A stretch of 64,000 nt of DNA from Mycobacterium sp. 4858 (lineage in GTDB: Bacteria; Actinomycetota; Actinomycetes; Mycobacteriales; Mycobacteriaceae). Made by a program: the position numbers and the translations under genes. Shown piece after piece: positions 25,880 through 33,606 of this stretch. The notes under the pieces were generated by a model. It ran no database searches and had not been told where the DNA came from. It was given only the letters and a program-made list of their open reading frames with translations. Location: positions 2,973,092 to 3,037,091 of the forward strand of contig NZ_LT968776.1 of assembly GCF_900240975.1 (NCBI RefSeq). Reading direction: 5' to 3'. Each line of letters opens with the position of its first letter. Within the stretch, counting starts at the first letter, position 1.

Positions 25880-26752
25880 TCAAGCAGTCATGTCGACCTT
25901 CGCCAGGAAGCGGAGGATTAATTCGGCGACCTCGTCCAGCGCGGACTCCAACAGGAAGTGCCCACCGTCGAGCAGTCGGATCTCGGCATCGGGGAGGTCG
26001 TCGGCGAACGCCTCGGCGCCCGCGGGGCCGAATATCTCGTCGCCGCGACCCCACACCGCGAGCAGGGGCACCTGGCTGGTGCGAAAGTAGTCATGCAGGC
26101 GCGGATAGAGCGGCGCGTTGGTCGCATAGTCCCGCAACAGCTTCAGCTGCACCAGGTCGTTGCCGGGACGCGAGATGAGCGCGTAGTCGTGAAGCCAGGA
26201 TTCGGGGTCGAGCAGGGTCTCGTCGGGAACGCCGGTGACGTATTGCCACCGGGTGGCGTCCAGCGTGAGGAACTGCCGTACCGCGGCCTCGGTCTCGGGC
26301 GTTTGCTCGCGCTGGTAGGCCCGCACGACCTTCCAGAAGTCGTCGACGAACCCCGCGTCGTAGCCGTTGCCGTTCTGGGTGATGATCGCCGTGATCGCCG
26401 ACGGGTCGCGCAGCGCAAGTCGCCAACCGATCGGCGCGCCGTAATCCTGGACGTACATGGCGTATCGGTCGATGCCGAGCTCGCGGACCAGGCCGGCGGT
26501 GAGGTCGGTCAGCGCGTCGAAGGTGTAGTCGAACTGTTGGACGGACGGCGCGTCAGAAAGCCCGAAGCCGAGGTGGTCGGGTGCGATGACATGATAGCGG
26601 TCCGCGAGTGCCGGCAGCAGATGCCGGAACATGTAGGAGCTGGTCGGGAAGCCGTGCAACAGCACGAGCGCGGGTTCGTTCGGGTCGCCCGCTTGGCGGA
26701 AGAAAAGCCGGTGACCGTCGATGGTGGCGTATCGATGATGGACAGCCGGCAT
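25880..26752 (-). CDS. alpha/beta hydrolase of the epoxide hydrolase / haloalkane dehalogenase type
   Basis: 290 residues. Oxyanion motif HGFPTSSYMFR, then the elbow YVQDYGAPIGW in which the nucleophile position is Asp instead of Ser, as in epoxide hydrolases and haloalkane dehalogenases. The charge relay is likely WGRGDEIFG and GGHFLLE. A cap domain lies between (about 130-220). Reaction predicted: hydrolysis of an epoxide or alkyl halide through an alkyl-Asp ester. A haloacid dehalogenase gene lies 3 kb away, so the two could act on the same halogenated compound; this is inference. Operators O3 and O4 lie upstream. Confidence 0.88.
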   Translation of the reverse strand: MPAVHHRYATIDGHRLFFRQAGDPNEPALVLLHGFPTSSYMFRHLLPALADRYHVIAPDHLGFGLSDAPSVQQFDYTFDALTDLTAGLVRELGIDRYAMYVQDYGAPIGWRLALRDPSAITAIITQNGNGYDAGFVDDFWKVVRAYQREQTPETEAAVRQFLTLDATRWQYVTGVPDETLLDPESWLHDYALISRPGNDLVQLKLLRDYATNAPLYPRLHDYFRTSQVPLLAVWGRGDEIFGPAGAEAFADDLPDAEIRLLDGGHFLLESALDEVAELILRFLAKVDMTA

Positions 26753-26825
26753 GACTTTCCTCCTCGGTTGTCGTCTTGACGACGCCGGGCGTCGTTGGAC
26801 GTGTAGGACTCTGGTGTTCCGAGCA

Positions 26826-26849
26826 ATAATGGGTTATGTGACCCATTAT
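26826..26849. promoter_or_regulatory. putative double-TetR operator O3 (extended palindrome)
   Basis: The core TGGGTTATGTGACCCA at 26830-26845 is extended to perfect 9-bp arms ATAATGGGT and ACCCATTAT around a 6-nt spacer. It lies in the divergent region between the hydrolase (start 26752) and the MOSC gene (start 26955). It is the most symmetrical copy. Confidence 0.7.
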
Positions 26850-26913
26850 GCACCCGAAGGGTCCGCGGCACCAGTGCCGTCTCCTGTTGCCTGCCGGCCA
26901 AGAGCGGCATATT

Positions 26914-26931
26914 CTGGGCTGGCCATCCCAG
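26914..26931. promoter_or_regulatory. putative double-TetR operator O4
   Basis: The core TGGGCTGGCCATCCCA at 26915-26930 is flanked by C and G, giving an 18-bp palindrome with one mismatched pair. It is 24 bp upstream of the MOSC gene start. Confidence 0.6.
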
Positions 26932-26954
26932 TTGAGGGATTCGGAGGTGACGCT

Positions 26955-27647
26955 GTGGGCGCGCTGATTTCGGTGAACGTCGGAATGCCCAAGGGCGTGC
27001 GGTGGCGGGACAGGACCGTCTACACCGGGATCTGGAAATCGCCCGTTCAGGGGCCGGTCATGGTGCGCCACCTGAACATCGATGGCGACGGTCAGGGCGA
27101 TCTCGGCGGCCACGGCGGCGAGCAGCGTGCCGTCATGGTGTACCAGACCGAGTCCTACGACTTCTGGAAGAAATATCTGGGACGCGACGACCTCGTGCCC
27201 GGCAACTTCGGGGAGAACTTCACGGTCACCGGCCTGCCTGACGACGATGTGTGTATAGGGGACCGCTACCGGATCGGTGAGGCCGAGTTCGAAGTCACCC
27301 AGCCCCGCGTCACGTGCTTCCGGGTCGGACTGCGTCTGAACGAGCCCAGGATGCCGAACCTTCTTGTCTCTCAACGCCGTCCGGGCTTCTACTTACGGGT
27401 GATCACCCGACGTGGACGCGCTCTTGTATCTGCCGAACCGCAGACGCGACCAGCTCCGCAAGATCGTCGACGTGCCTGCGCTCAGCCCCGGCTGGCAGCA
27501 GTCCTTCCGGGACATGCTCGAATCGCCGCAGGGACCCGCAGCCGAACGCCCGGGCGCACCCCCGGCTTGGGTCGGATTTCGCCCGTTGCGCGTCAGCGCA
27601 ACACGCGGGGAGAGCCCACAAGTGACGTCCATCCAACTGGAGGCTGA
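26955..27647 (+). pseudogene. MOSC-domain (YiiM-like) 5' part of a disrupted MOSC/ferredoxin-reductase fusion gene
   Basis: A GTG start with CGGAGGTGA 5-7 nt upstream opens a clear MOSC domain: KSPVQGPVMVRHLNIDGDGQ, GGEQRAVMVYQ, PGNFGENFTVTG, and VTQPRVTCFRVG with the conserved Cys. After RPGFYLRV (about 27399) the frame leaves family sequence and becomes Arg/Ala/Pro-rich to a stop at 27645. The expected continuation, the 3-alpha helical domain and reductase, resumes in another frame at 27412. Roughly 20-25 residues of linker known from family members are missing. MOSC/YiiM proteins handle molybdenum cofactor-related sulfur or hydroxylamino substrates. Frameshifting deletion is the best explanation; a sequencing error cannot account for the missing linker. 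Confidence 0.75.
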
Positions 27648-28590
27648 CGACGGTCCCGAGCTGCCGGCACCGCTCCCGGGGCAATACCTCACGGTGCGAA
27701 TACCCGGCGCGGGCGCGCCGCCCCCGCTGCGTAGTTACTCCCTATCGGGAGACCCCACCGCGGGGTACTACCGCATCAGTGTCAAACGCGAAGAGCACGG
27801 TCTGGTGAGCCGATGGCTGCACGAGCACGTCGAGCCGGGCTCGGTGGTCGAGGCCGCCGCCCCGCGTGGCGAGTTCTACCTCACCGATGGTGGCGGTCCG
27901 GTATTGCTGATGTCGGCGGGCATCGGCATCACGCCCGTCTTGGCCATGCTGCATGCGCTCGCGGCGGCCCGCAGCGACCGCGACATCTGGTGGGTGCACA
28001 CCGACCGCAATCGTGAAACGCAAGCTTTCGCAACCGAAGTCACCAGCTTGATCGGATCATTGCCGCGAGCGCGGCAGTCGGTGTTCTACACCCAGACACA
28101 AGGCCGCCTGAACCGCCCGGCCATCGCGGCGCTGGGCATCCCGGCCAACGCGACGGCATACCTGTGCGGCCCAACCCAATTCATGAGCGACATGCGCGAT
28201 GCGCTGACCGCTGCCGGGCTGGACCCTCAGCGGATCCATAGCGAACTGTTCGGCACCCTGCCGCCGATCAACCCCGGCATCGTCGACGGTGCCCCTCGTA
28301 ACCCACCGCATCCCCCGGCGGGCGATCCGGGGACGGGACCGGCGATCACGTTCGCGCGCAGCGGCTTGACGGCTCCCTGGTCCTCCGGCTACGCAAGCAT
28401 TCTCGAGTTGGCCGAAGCGTGCGACGTGCCCACTCGATATTCCTGCCGAAGCGGGGTCTGCCACGTGTGTGTGACCGGCGTCGTTGCCGGCAGCGCCAGA
28501 TATGTCCAGCAGCCCCTGGAGCCTCCGGAGCCCGGGACCGTGCTCATCTGCTCGGCGGCCCCAGACACCGAGCTGGTGCTCGACCTGTAG
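27412..28590 (+). CDS. ferredoxin reductase-type oxidoreductase with C-terminal 2Fe-2S domain (3' part of split MOSC fusion)
   Basis: 392 residues if translated from GTG 27412. It opens with DALLYLPNRRRDQLRKIVDVPALSPGW, the 3-alpha domain that follows MOSC in YiiM-type fusions. FAD motif RSYSLSG, NAD(P) region SAGIGITPVLAML, YLCGPTQFM, and a plant-type 2Fe-2S domain with CRSGVCHVC and a later Cys in LICSA. All cofactor motifs are intact, so the protein may still be active alone. No good Shine-Dalgarno precedes 27412. It may transfer electrons to a MOSC partner or oxygenase. Confidence 0.85.
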   Translation: MDALLYLPNRRRDQLRKIVDVPALSPGWQQSFRDMLESPQGPAAERPGAPPAWVGFRPLRVSATRGESPQVTSIQLEADDGPELPAPLPGQYLTVRIPGAGAPPPLRSYSLSGDPTAGYYRISVKREEHGLVSRWLHEHVEPGSVVEAAAPRGEFYLTDGGGPVLLMSAGIGITPVLAMLHALAAARSDRDIWWVHTDRNRETQAFATEVTSLIGSLPRARQSVFYTQTQGRLNRPAIAALGIPANATAYLCGPTQFMSDMRDALTAAGLDPQRIHSELFGTLPPINPGIVDGAPRNPPHPPAGDPGTGPAITFARSGLTAPWSSGYASILELAEACDVPTRYSCRSGVCHVCVTGVVAGSARYVQQPLEPPEPGTVLICSAAPDTELVLDL

Positions 28591-28604
28591 CGGAAACCGT
28601 TGCC

Positions 28605-29345
28605 TCAGGCGGCGATCGCGCGTTGACCGCCGCTCACGGGCACGACAGCGCCGTTGACATAGCTGGCATCGGGGGAGCTGAGGAACACCACCGCGCTCGC
28701 GATCTCCCTGGGCTCGGCCGGCCGGCCGAGCGCGGTGCTGGCGGCCACCGTGTCCAACACCCCGGGTATGACCGCCACACCGGGAGTGTCGGTCGGCCCT
28801 GGCGCGATCGCGTTCACCCGTACCCCGGACCGGCCGAACTCATCCGCCCAGACGCGCGTCAGCAGCTCCAGGCCGGCTTTGGTGGCGCCGTAGATGCCTG
28901 CCCCGCTGGCCGGCACGGAGGCCGCGACGGTGCCGATGTTGACGACCGCGCCGCCGCCCCGCTCGATCATTGCCGGCACAAGTTGCTGGACCAAGATGTA
29001 TGGGGCGCGCAAGTTCACATTGACGTGGTCGTCGAACGTTGCGTCGTCGGTGTCAACGGTGGCTCCGAATTGGTAGACGCCGGCGTTGTTGACCAGGATG
29101 TCGACCGGTCCCGCTTCGGCCGCCAGGCGGCACACATCCTCGCTGTCGGTGAGGTCTGCGGCAACGAATCGCGCTCGTCCGCCGGCATTTTCGATCTCGC
29201 GGACGGTCTTCTCGCCGCGTTCGGCGCTGCGGCCGTGTACCACCACCTCGACCCCGCGTTCGGCGAGCTGTAGCGCGATCGCCCGTCCGATCCCTGACGT
29301 GGCCCCGGTCACCAGCGCGGTCGAGCCGGCCATTGTTGCTGCCAT
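28605..29345 (-). CDS. short-chain dehydrogenase/reductase (SDR)
   Basis: 246 residues. Cofactor motif TGATSGIGRAIAL (TGxxxGIG), NNAG, catalytic Ser around SVPASGAGIYGATKAG with Tyr-x-x-x-Lys, and the PGPTDTPGV loop. R-rich HGRSAERG after beta-2 suggests NADP(H). It is a cytosolic oxidoreductase of unknown substrate. Convergent with the ferredoxin-reductase gene (14 bp between stops). No operator of the TGGG-N8-CCCA type precedes it, so it is probably outside that regulon. Confidence 0.92.
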   Translation of the reverse strand: MAATMAGSTALVTGATSGIGRAIALQLAERGVEVVVHGRSAERGEKTVREIENAGGRARFVAADLTDSEDVCRLAAEAGPVDILVNNAGVYQFGATVDTDDATFDDHVNVNLRAPYILVQQLVPAMIERGGGAVVNIGTVAASVPASGAGIYGATKAGLELLTRVWADEFGRSGVRVNAIAPGPTDTPGVAVIPGVLDTVAASTALGRPAEPREIASAVVFLSSPDASYVNGAVVPVSGGQRAIAA

Positions 29346-29412
29346 CGAACCCTGCCTTCAGGAGAGAAGTTCTCTTGCCTCCCCGTCAGCAGCGGGTCGC
29401 CGGCGTTTATTC

Positions 29413-30210
29413 CTAGGAGCCCAGTGGGACGGCGGCCTCCGCGGTGTAGCACAGGAAGGTCAGCGTCTCCTGCAGATACAGCTGCACGGTCTCCGCGTCA
29501 TGGCTGGTGTAACCGATCGACACGTCGGTCCCCAGCTGCAGGTCGAAGTCCCCGCCCCGGGTGGTCAGCACGAAAGCACCGTCGATTGCCGGCGCCCAGA
29601 TGATGTCCCCGGGAACCAGCCGGTCGATGTGTTCGAGGATCGGATACCCGTGTTCGGTGGTCTCGCTGACCTTCGTGTAGACGTCCGCTGACAGCAGCAC
29701 CGAGTAGGGACCGTCGACACCGGCCAGCCGCAGTTCGGAGATCGCCTGGGTGATGACGTCCGGGATCTCGCGGGGATCCGCCGGCAGCGTCAGCGGCTTG
29801 TTCGAGCTGGCCGCGCGGATGCCCTCGATCGACGCGGCGGGGTAGCCCTCGAAGATGGCGCGGTCCTCGACGAATGCCAGCTTCTTGGCGGCGGCCTTGA
29901 CCGGGTCCCAGTCGGAGTCCTGCGCGCCACGCTCCACGTTGTCGATCTCGTAGCGGGACAGGGTGAACGGGACCCGCAGCCGGACAAGAGGTTTGCTTGC
30001 CCGCAGGTGAGCCTCCACGCCGTCGGAGGGCGACGCCACATCGATCAGCCGGCCGGTGCTGACCGCGGCCGTGACCGGGCCGCCGGGTCCGCTCACGTCG
30101 ACCACCCGGCGTCCGGCGACATGACGTTTGAACGTCCGGGTCGCCTCCAATTCGATTTCTTCCCAGGCGGCTTCGGTGACCGGTGCCAGGTCGCGGTAGA
30201 GGTTGTTCAT
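29413..30210 (-). CDS. enc: encapsulin nanocompartment shell protein (Cfp29)
   Basis: 265 residues, the usual length of family 1 encapsulins with an HK97 phage-capsid fold that build 60-mer (T=1) shells. MNNLYRDLAPVTEAAWEEIELEATRTF and the C-terminal LQLGTDVSIGYTSHDAETVQLYLQE are strongly conserved. M. tuberculosis Cfp29 (Rv0798c) is the homologue. The start codon overlaps the stop of the dye-decolourising peroxidase gene (ATGA), so shell and cargo are translationally coupled. The shell encloses the peroxidase and protects the cell from oxidative stress. Confidence 0.97.
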   Translation of the reverse strand: MNNLYRDLAPVTEAAWEEIELEATRTFKRHVAGRRVVDVSGPGGPVTAAVSTGRLIDVASPSDGVEAHLRASKPLVRLRVPFTLSRYEIDNVERGAQDSDWDPVKAAAKKLAFVEDRAIFEGYPAASIEGIRAASSNKPLTLPADPREIPDVITQAISELRLAGVDGPYSVLLSADVYTKVSETTEHGYPILEHIDRLVPGDIIWAPAIDGAFVLTTRGGDFDLQLGTDVSIGYTSHDAETVQLYLQETLTFLCYTAEAAVPLGS

Positions 30211-31217
30211 GAAGTGGTTCCTTTCAGGCTGCCGATGGAAAGTGAGCCGTCCTGTGCGGCAGGCGTTTCCGCCACCGGCACCGCCGGCAGTGGCGGTGGA
30301 TCGTCGAGGAAGTCGACAGTGGGGGAGAAGAACAGGCCACCGGTGATCGCGGTGGAGAATTCGAGGATGTGGTCGGTATTGCCGGGCGGATTTCCGAGAA
30401 ACATGTTCCGCAGCATCTGTTCGGTGACCCGCGGCGTGCGGGAATAGCCGATGAAATAGGTGCCGTACTGGCCTTTGCCGAGTTCACCGAACGGCATGTT
30501 GTGCCGCACGATCTTGAGCTCGGTGCCGTCGTCGTCGGTGATGACGTTGAGGGCGATGTGGGAGTCGGCCGGCTTTTCGTCGTCGTCGAGTTCGAGGTTC
30601 TCCAGCTTGGTACGGCCGATCACCAGCTCCTGCTCGCTGACCGAAAGGGAATTCCACGAATCCATTTCGTGCAGGTACTTCTGCACGTGCACGTAGCAGC
30701 AGCCCTCGAACTCGGGATCCTCGGCGCCGATCGCGGTGGCGCTGACGGCCAGCTGGCCGTCGGGGTTCTCGGTGCCGTCGACGAAGCCCAACAGGTCGCG
30801 GTTGTCGAAGTAGCGGAATCCATGCACCTCATCGACCACGGTGACCGCACCGGCCATCGACCGCAAAATGCGGTCGGCGAGTTCAAAACACACGTCCAGG
30901 CTCTCGGCCCGGATGTGAAACAACAGATCCCCGGGAGTGGCCGGCGCGGTGTGTCGTGGGCCGTTGAGTTCGACGAACGGGTGCAACTCGGCGGGACGCG
31001 GGCCGGTGAACAAGCGGTCCCACGCCTGCGAGCCGATAGAGGTGATGGCCGACAACCGTTTCGGGGGCTCGCGAAAACCGATCGCGCGCACCAGCCCGGA
31101 AATGTCGGGCAGCGCGTCATGAACCGCGGCCTCTCCGCCGTCATCGATGGTCACCACCAAAAAGACCGCCGCCGGCGTCAACGGTTCGAGGATAGGCTGC
31201 GGCTGGACGGGGGGCAC
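30207..31217 (-). CDS. dyp: dye-decolourising peroxidase, encapsulin cargo
   Basis: 336 residues. DyP signature GFVDGTENPDG (GxxDG, with the catalytic Asp), and IVRHNMPFG with the conserved Arg/His area of the heme pocket. The C-terminus DGSLSIGSLKGTTS contains the encapsulin targeting peptide (GSLxIGSLKG). Reaction: H2O2-dependent oxidation of phenolic and dye substrates, inside the encapsulin lumen. GTG 31217 is chosen: TAGGGT is 7 nt upstream, consistent with a leaderless message and with the N-terminus of M. tuberculosis Rv0799c as I recall it. Confidence 0.95.
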   Translation of the reverse strand: MPPVQPQPILEPLTPAAVFLVVTIDDGGEAAVHDALPDISGLVRAIGFREPPKRLSAITSIGSQAWDRLFTGPRPAELHPFVELNGPRHTAPATPGDLLFHIRAESLDVCFELADRILRSMAGAVTVVDEVHGFRYFDNRDLLGFVDGTENPDGQLAVSATAIGAEDPEFEGCCYVHVQKYLHEMDSWNSLSVSEQELVIGRTKLENLELDDDEKPADSHIALNVITDDDGTELKIVRHNMPFGELGKGQYGTYFIGYSRTPRVTEQMLRNMFLGNPPGNTDHILEFSTAITGGLFFSPTVDFLDDPPPLPAVPVAETPAAQDGSLSIGSLKGTTS

Positions 31218-31226
31218 TCTCCTGAC

Positions 31227-31241
31227 CCTAGCGTGGCGACG
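31227..31241. repeat. direct repeat copy 1 in the dyp/pepC promoter region
   Basis: CCTAGCGTGGCGACG. The second identical copy starts 57 bp downstream. Read on the minus strand, the CTAGG end contributes the TAGGGT -10 of dyp. Confidence 0.6.
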
Positions 31242-31283
31242 TCGAGCGCCGGAAGGGCGCGAGCAGGGAGCCGCGCAATGGGA

Positions 31284-31298
31284 CCTAGCGTGGCGACG
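31284..31298. repeat. direct repeat copy 2 in the dyp/pepC promoter region
   Basis: CCTAGCGTGGCGACG again. On the plus strand TAGCGT inside it is 8 nt upstream of the ATG at 31300, fitting a leaderless promoter for the aminopeptidase. Confidence 0.6.
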
Positions 31299-31299
31299 C

Positions 31300-32601
31300 A
31301 TGTCGCCGACAGCCATGATGTTGAACATGTCGGCCAGCGCCGCAGGCCTCTGCGATTTCATCGACGCTTCTCCGTCGCCGTTTCACGTCTGCGCGACGGT
31401 GGGCGCGCGGCTGACCGCCGCCGGCTACACCGAACTGCGTGAGGCCGAGCGCTGGCCGGGCGAACCGGGGCGCTACTTCACCGTGCGGGCCGGCTCGCTG
31501 ATCGCCTGGCACTCCGACGGGGCCGACGCTGCGTTCCGGATCGTCGGCGCACACACCGACAGCCCCAATCTCCGGGTCAAACAGCACCCGGATCGCTTGG
31601 TCGCCGGCTGGCGCGTGGTCGCGCTGGAGCCGTACGGGGGAGCGTGGCTCAACTCCTGGCTGGACCGCGACCTCGGCGTCAGTGGACGGTTGTCGGTGCG
31701 TGTCGGCGCCGGGGTCGAGCACCGGCTGGTGCGCATCGACGACCCGGTCCTGCGGGTCCCGCAGCTGGCCATCCACCTCGCCGAGGACCGTAAGTCGCTG
31801 ACGCTCGACCCGCAACGCCACGTCAACGCGGTCTGGGGCGCCGGCGCCGAACCGAAATCGTTCGTCGACTTCGTCGCCGAACGCGCTGGGGTGCCGCCCA
31901 CCGCCGTGCTGGCCGCCGACCTGATGACCCACGACCTGACCCCCTCGACGGTGGTCGGCGCCGACGCCGACCTGCTGAGCGCGCCCCGGCTGGACAACCA
32001 GGCCAGTTGCTATGCCGGCATGGAGGCGCTGCTGGCCTTGGACGAGGCTCCGTCGCCGCGGGGTTTCCTGCCCGTGCTGGTGCTCTTCGACCACGAGGAG
32101 GTCGGTTCGTCCTCCGACCACGGAGCCCAGTCCGACCTGCTGGGCACCGTTTTGGAGCGGATCGTGCTCGCGGCCGGCGGCACCCGGGAAGACTTCCTGC
32201 GCCGGCTGCCCGACTCGTTACTGGCCTCGGCCGACATGGCGCACGCCACCCATCCCAACTATCCGGAGCGGCACGAGCCCGGCCACCTCATCGAGGTCAA
32301 CGCCGGCCCCGTCCTCAAGGTGCACCCCAACCTGCGGTACGCCACCGACGGACGCACGGCCGCGGCCTTCGCCCTGGCCTGTGCGCAGGCCGGGGTGTCC
32401 CTGCAGCGCTACGAGCATCGCGCCGACCTGCCGTGCGGGTCGACGATCGGTCCGCTGGTCTCGGCCCGCACCGGGATCCCCACCGTCGACGTGGGCGCCC
32501 CGCAGCTGGCGATGCATTCCGCCCGTGAGCTGATGGGCGCTCATGACGTCGCCGCCTACTCGGCGGCGATGCGGGCGTTCCTTTCGCCCGAGCCCCGATG
32601 A
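31300..32601 (+). CDS. pepC: M18 family aminopeptidase
   Basis: 433 residues from ATG 31300. Two-zinc M18 aminopeptidase: VGAHTDSPNLRVKQHPDR (His/Asp ligands), APRLDNQASCYAG (Asp), DHEEVGSSSDHGA (Glu-Glu), SADMAHATHPNYP and GAPQLAMHSARE (last His). It removes N-terminal, often acidic, residues from peptides in the cytosol and forms large tetrahedral oligomers. Corresponds to Rv0800. ATGs at 31315, 31318 and 31327 are alternatives. The last aligns with the M. tuberculosis N-terminus, while 31300 fits the leaderless promoter. Confidence 0.92.
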   Translation: MSPTAMMLNMSASAAGLCDFIDASPSPFHVCATVGARLTAAGYTELREAERWPGEPGRYFTVRAGSLIAWHSDGADAAFRIVGAHTDSPNLRVKQHPDRLVAGWRVVALEPYGGAWLNSWLDRDLGVSGRLSVRVGAGVEHRLVRIDDPVLRVPQLAIHLAEDRKSLTLDPQRHVNAVWGAGAEPKSFVDFVAERAGVPPTAVLAADLMTHDLTPSTVVGADADLLSAPRLDNQASCYAGMEALLALDEAPSPRGFLPVLVLFDHEEVGSSSDHGAQSDLLGTVLERIVLAAGGTREDFLRRLPDSLLASADMAHATHPNYPERHEPGHLIEVNAGPVLKVHPNLRYATDGRTAAAFALACAQAGVSLQRYEHRADLPCGSTIGPLVSARTGIPTVDVGAPQLAMHSARELMGAHDVAAYSAAMRAFLSPEPR

Positions 32602-32605
32602 GGCC

Positions 32606-32611
32606 TAAGGT
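32606..32611 (+). promoter_or_regulatory. leaderless -10 box of the VOC gene
   Basis: TAAGGT, 8 nt before the ATG at 32620 and immediately after the pepC stop. Confidence 0.45.
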
Positions 32612-32619
32612 CTGGCGGT

Positions 32620-32967
32620 ATGGCGCTCAGCGTGGAGATGATCACCTTCGACTGCCACGATCCTGCGCGGCTGGCCGCATGGTGGGCCGAGCAGTTCGGT
32701 GGCAAGACGCAGGAGTTGCTCGCCGACGAGTTCACCGCGGTGAGTTTGTCGGCGGGACCGCGGCTCGGATTCCAGAAGGTGCCCGATCCCACGCCCGGGA
32801 AAAACCGCGTGCACCTCGACTTCGGTGCCGCCGATGTTGATGCCGAGGTGTCCCGGCTGACGGCCGCCGGGGCCATCGAGGTCGGCCGGCACACGTTCGG
32901 CGACGATTTTCGCTGGGTGGTGCTGGCCGACCCCGAGGGCAACGTCTTCTGCATCGTGGGTCAATAG
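32620..32967 (+). CDS. VOC (glyoxalase-like) family protein
   Basis: 115 residues. MALSVEMITFDCHDPARLAAWWAEQFGG at the start and GDDFRWVVLADPEGNVFCIVG at the end are characteristic of the small actinobacterial glyoxalase-like proteins, with a single VOC module probably dimerising. The metal ligands of glyoxalase I are only partly visible, so enzyme activity is uncertain. Corresponds to Rv0801. 18 bp after pepC, but with its own possible promoter. Confidence 0.87.
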   Translation: MALSVEMITFDCHDPARLAAWWAEQFGGKTQELLADEFTAVSLSAGPRLGFQKVPDPTPGKNRVHLDFGAADVDAEVSRLTAAGAIEVGRHTFGDDFRWVVLADPEGNVFCIVGQ

Positions 32968-32978
32968 CTCGCGGCCGA

Positions 32979-33074
32979 CGAGTGTGCGTCCTCGGCGTTG
33001 AGTGTGCGTGTAGGGCGGGAAAATCGCGCGATTTCCGCCACCCGCACACACCGAAGTACCGGAGCGCACACTCG
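32979..33074. repeat. 96-bp intergenic palindromic element with 10-bp terminal inverted repeats
   Basis: Ends are CGAGTGTGCG (32979-32988) and CGCACACTCG (33065-33074), perfectly inverted. Inside are GAGTGTGCGTG (33000-33010) and an inverted GCACACACC (33044-33052), around a core GGCGGGAAAATCGC / GCGATTTCCGCC (33014-33039). Two nested hairpins therefore form. It fills the gap between the VOC gene and the convergent NTF2-like gene. Such GC-rich palindromic units recur in mycobacterial intergenic DNA, so it may be a REP/MITE-like repeat and a bidirectional terminator. Confidence 0.6.
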
Positions 33075-33085
33075 AGTCTTGCCGT

Positions 33086-33481
33086 TCAGCCGTGGACGAG
33101 GAACAGCGGGTCGTAGCGGATGACGTTCTCCACGACGATTCCGTCGCGGGTGCGAACCCGGTCGATTCCCCGGATCTGGAACGGCCCGTCGGGTCCGGTG
33201 CCGCGGCCGACGTAGTGCAAAAACACCAGTTCCTCGCCGGGGTCCGCGCCGGGCACGGTGGCGCTGTCGATCACCTCCAGCTTCAAATCCGGTGCGGCGT
33301 CGAGTATTTCGGCGATCTTCGCCGTGTACGGCTGGATGCCGCGGACCGGCTCGGGGTCACCCGGCCAGTAGCCCATGATGTCGTCGGCCAAGATGTCGAA
33401 GCCGCGCGACATGGTGGGCGCGGCCCAGTACGCCGCGAACACCTCGGCGCTGAACTTGGGGGCGGATTGGACGTCGGTCAT
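33086..33481 (-). CDS. SnoaL/NTF2-like fold protein
   Basis: 131 residues with AAGGAGG 7 nt before the ATG. VFAAYWAAPTMSRGFDILADDIMGYWPG and DRVRTRDGIVVENVIRYDPLFLV have the cone-shaped NTF2/SnoaL pattern, in which an Asp/His may serve as acid-base in a hydrophobic pocket. Relatives include polyketide cyclases, isomerases and non-enzymatic binders; substrate unknown. Divergent from an XRE regulator, which most likely controls it. Confidence 0.85.
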   Translation of the reverse strand: MTDVQSAPKFSAEVFAAYWAAPTMSRGFDILADDIMGYWPGDPEPVRGIQPYTAKIAEILDAAPDLKLEVIDSATVPGADPGEELVFLHYVGRGTGPDGPFQIRGIDRVRTRDGIVVENVIRYDPLFLVHG

Positions 33482-33594
33482 TTTTCCTCCTTGGGTCTGG
33501 CGTTCCCGTTGAGCGCGTTGCGCCAAGCGTGTCGCGGCGGTGTGCGGCGGCACAATTACCTCCGAGGTCATCGCTACGGGTACACCGGCGTGGT

Positions 33595-33600
33595 TACCGT
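33595..33600 (+). promoter_or_regulatory. leaderless -10 box of the XRE regulator
   Basis: TACCGT ends 6 nt before GTG 33607; no Shine-Dalgarno is present. Confidence 0.5.
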
Positions 33601-33606
33601 GGCTTG

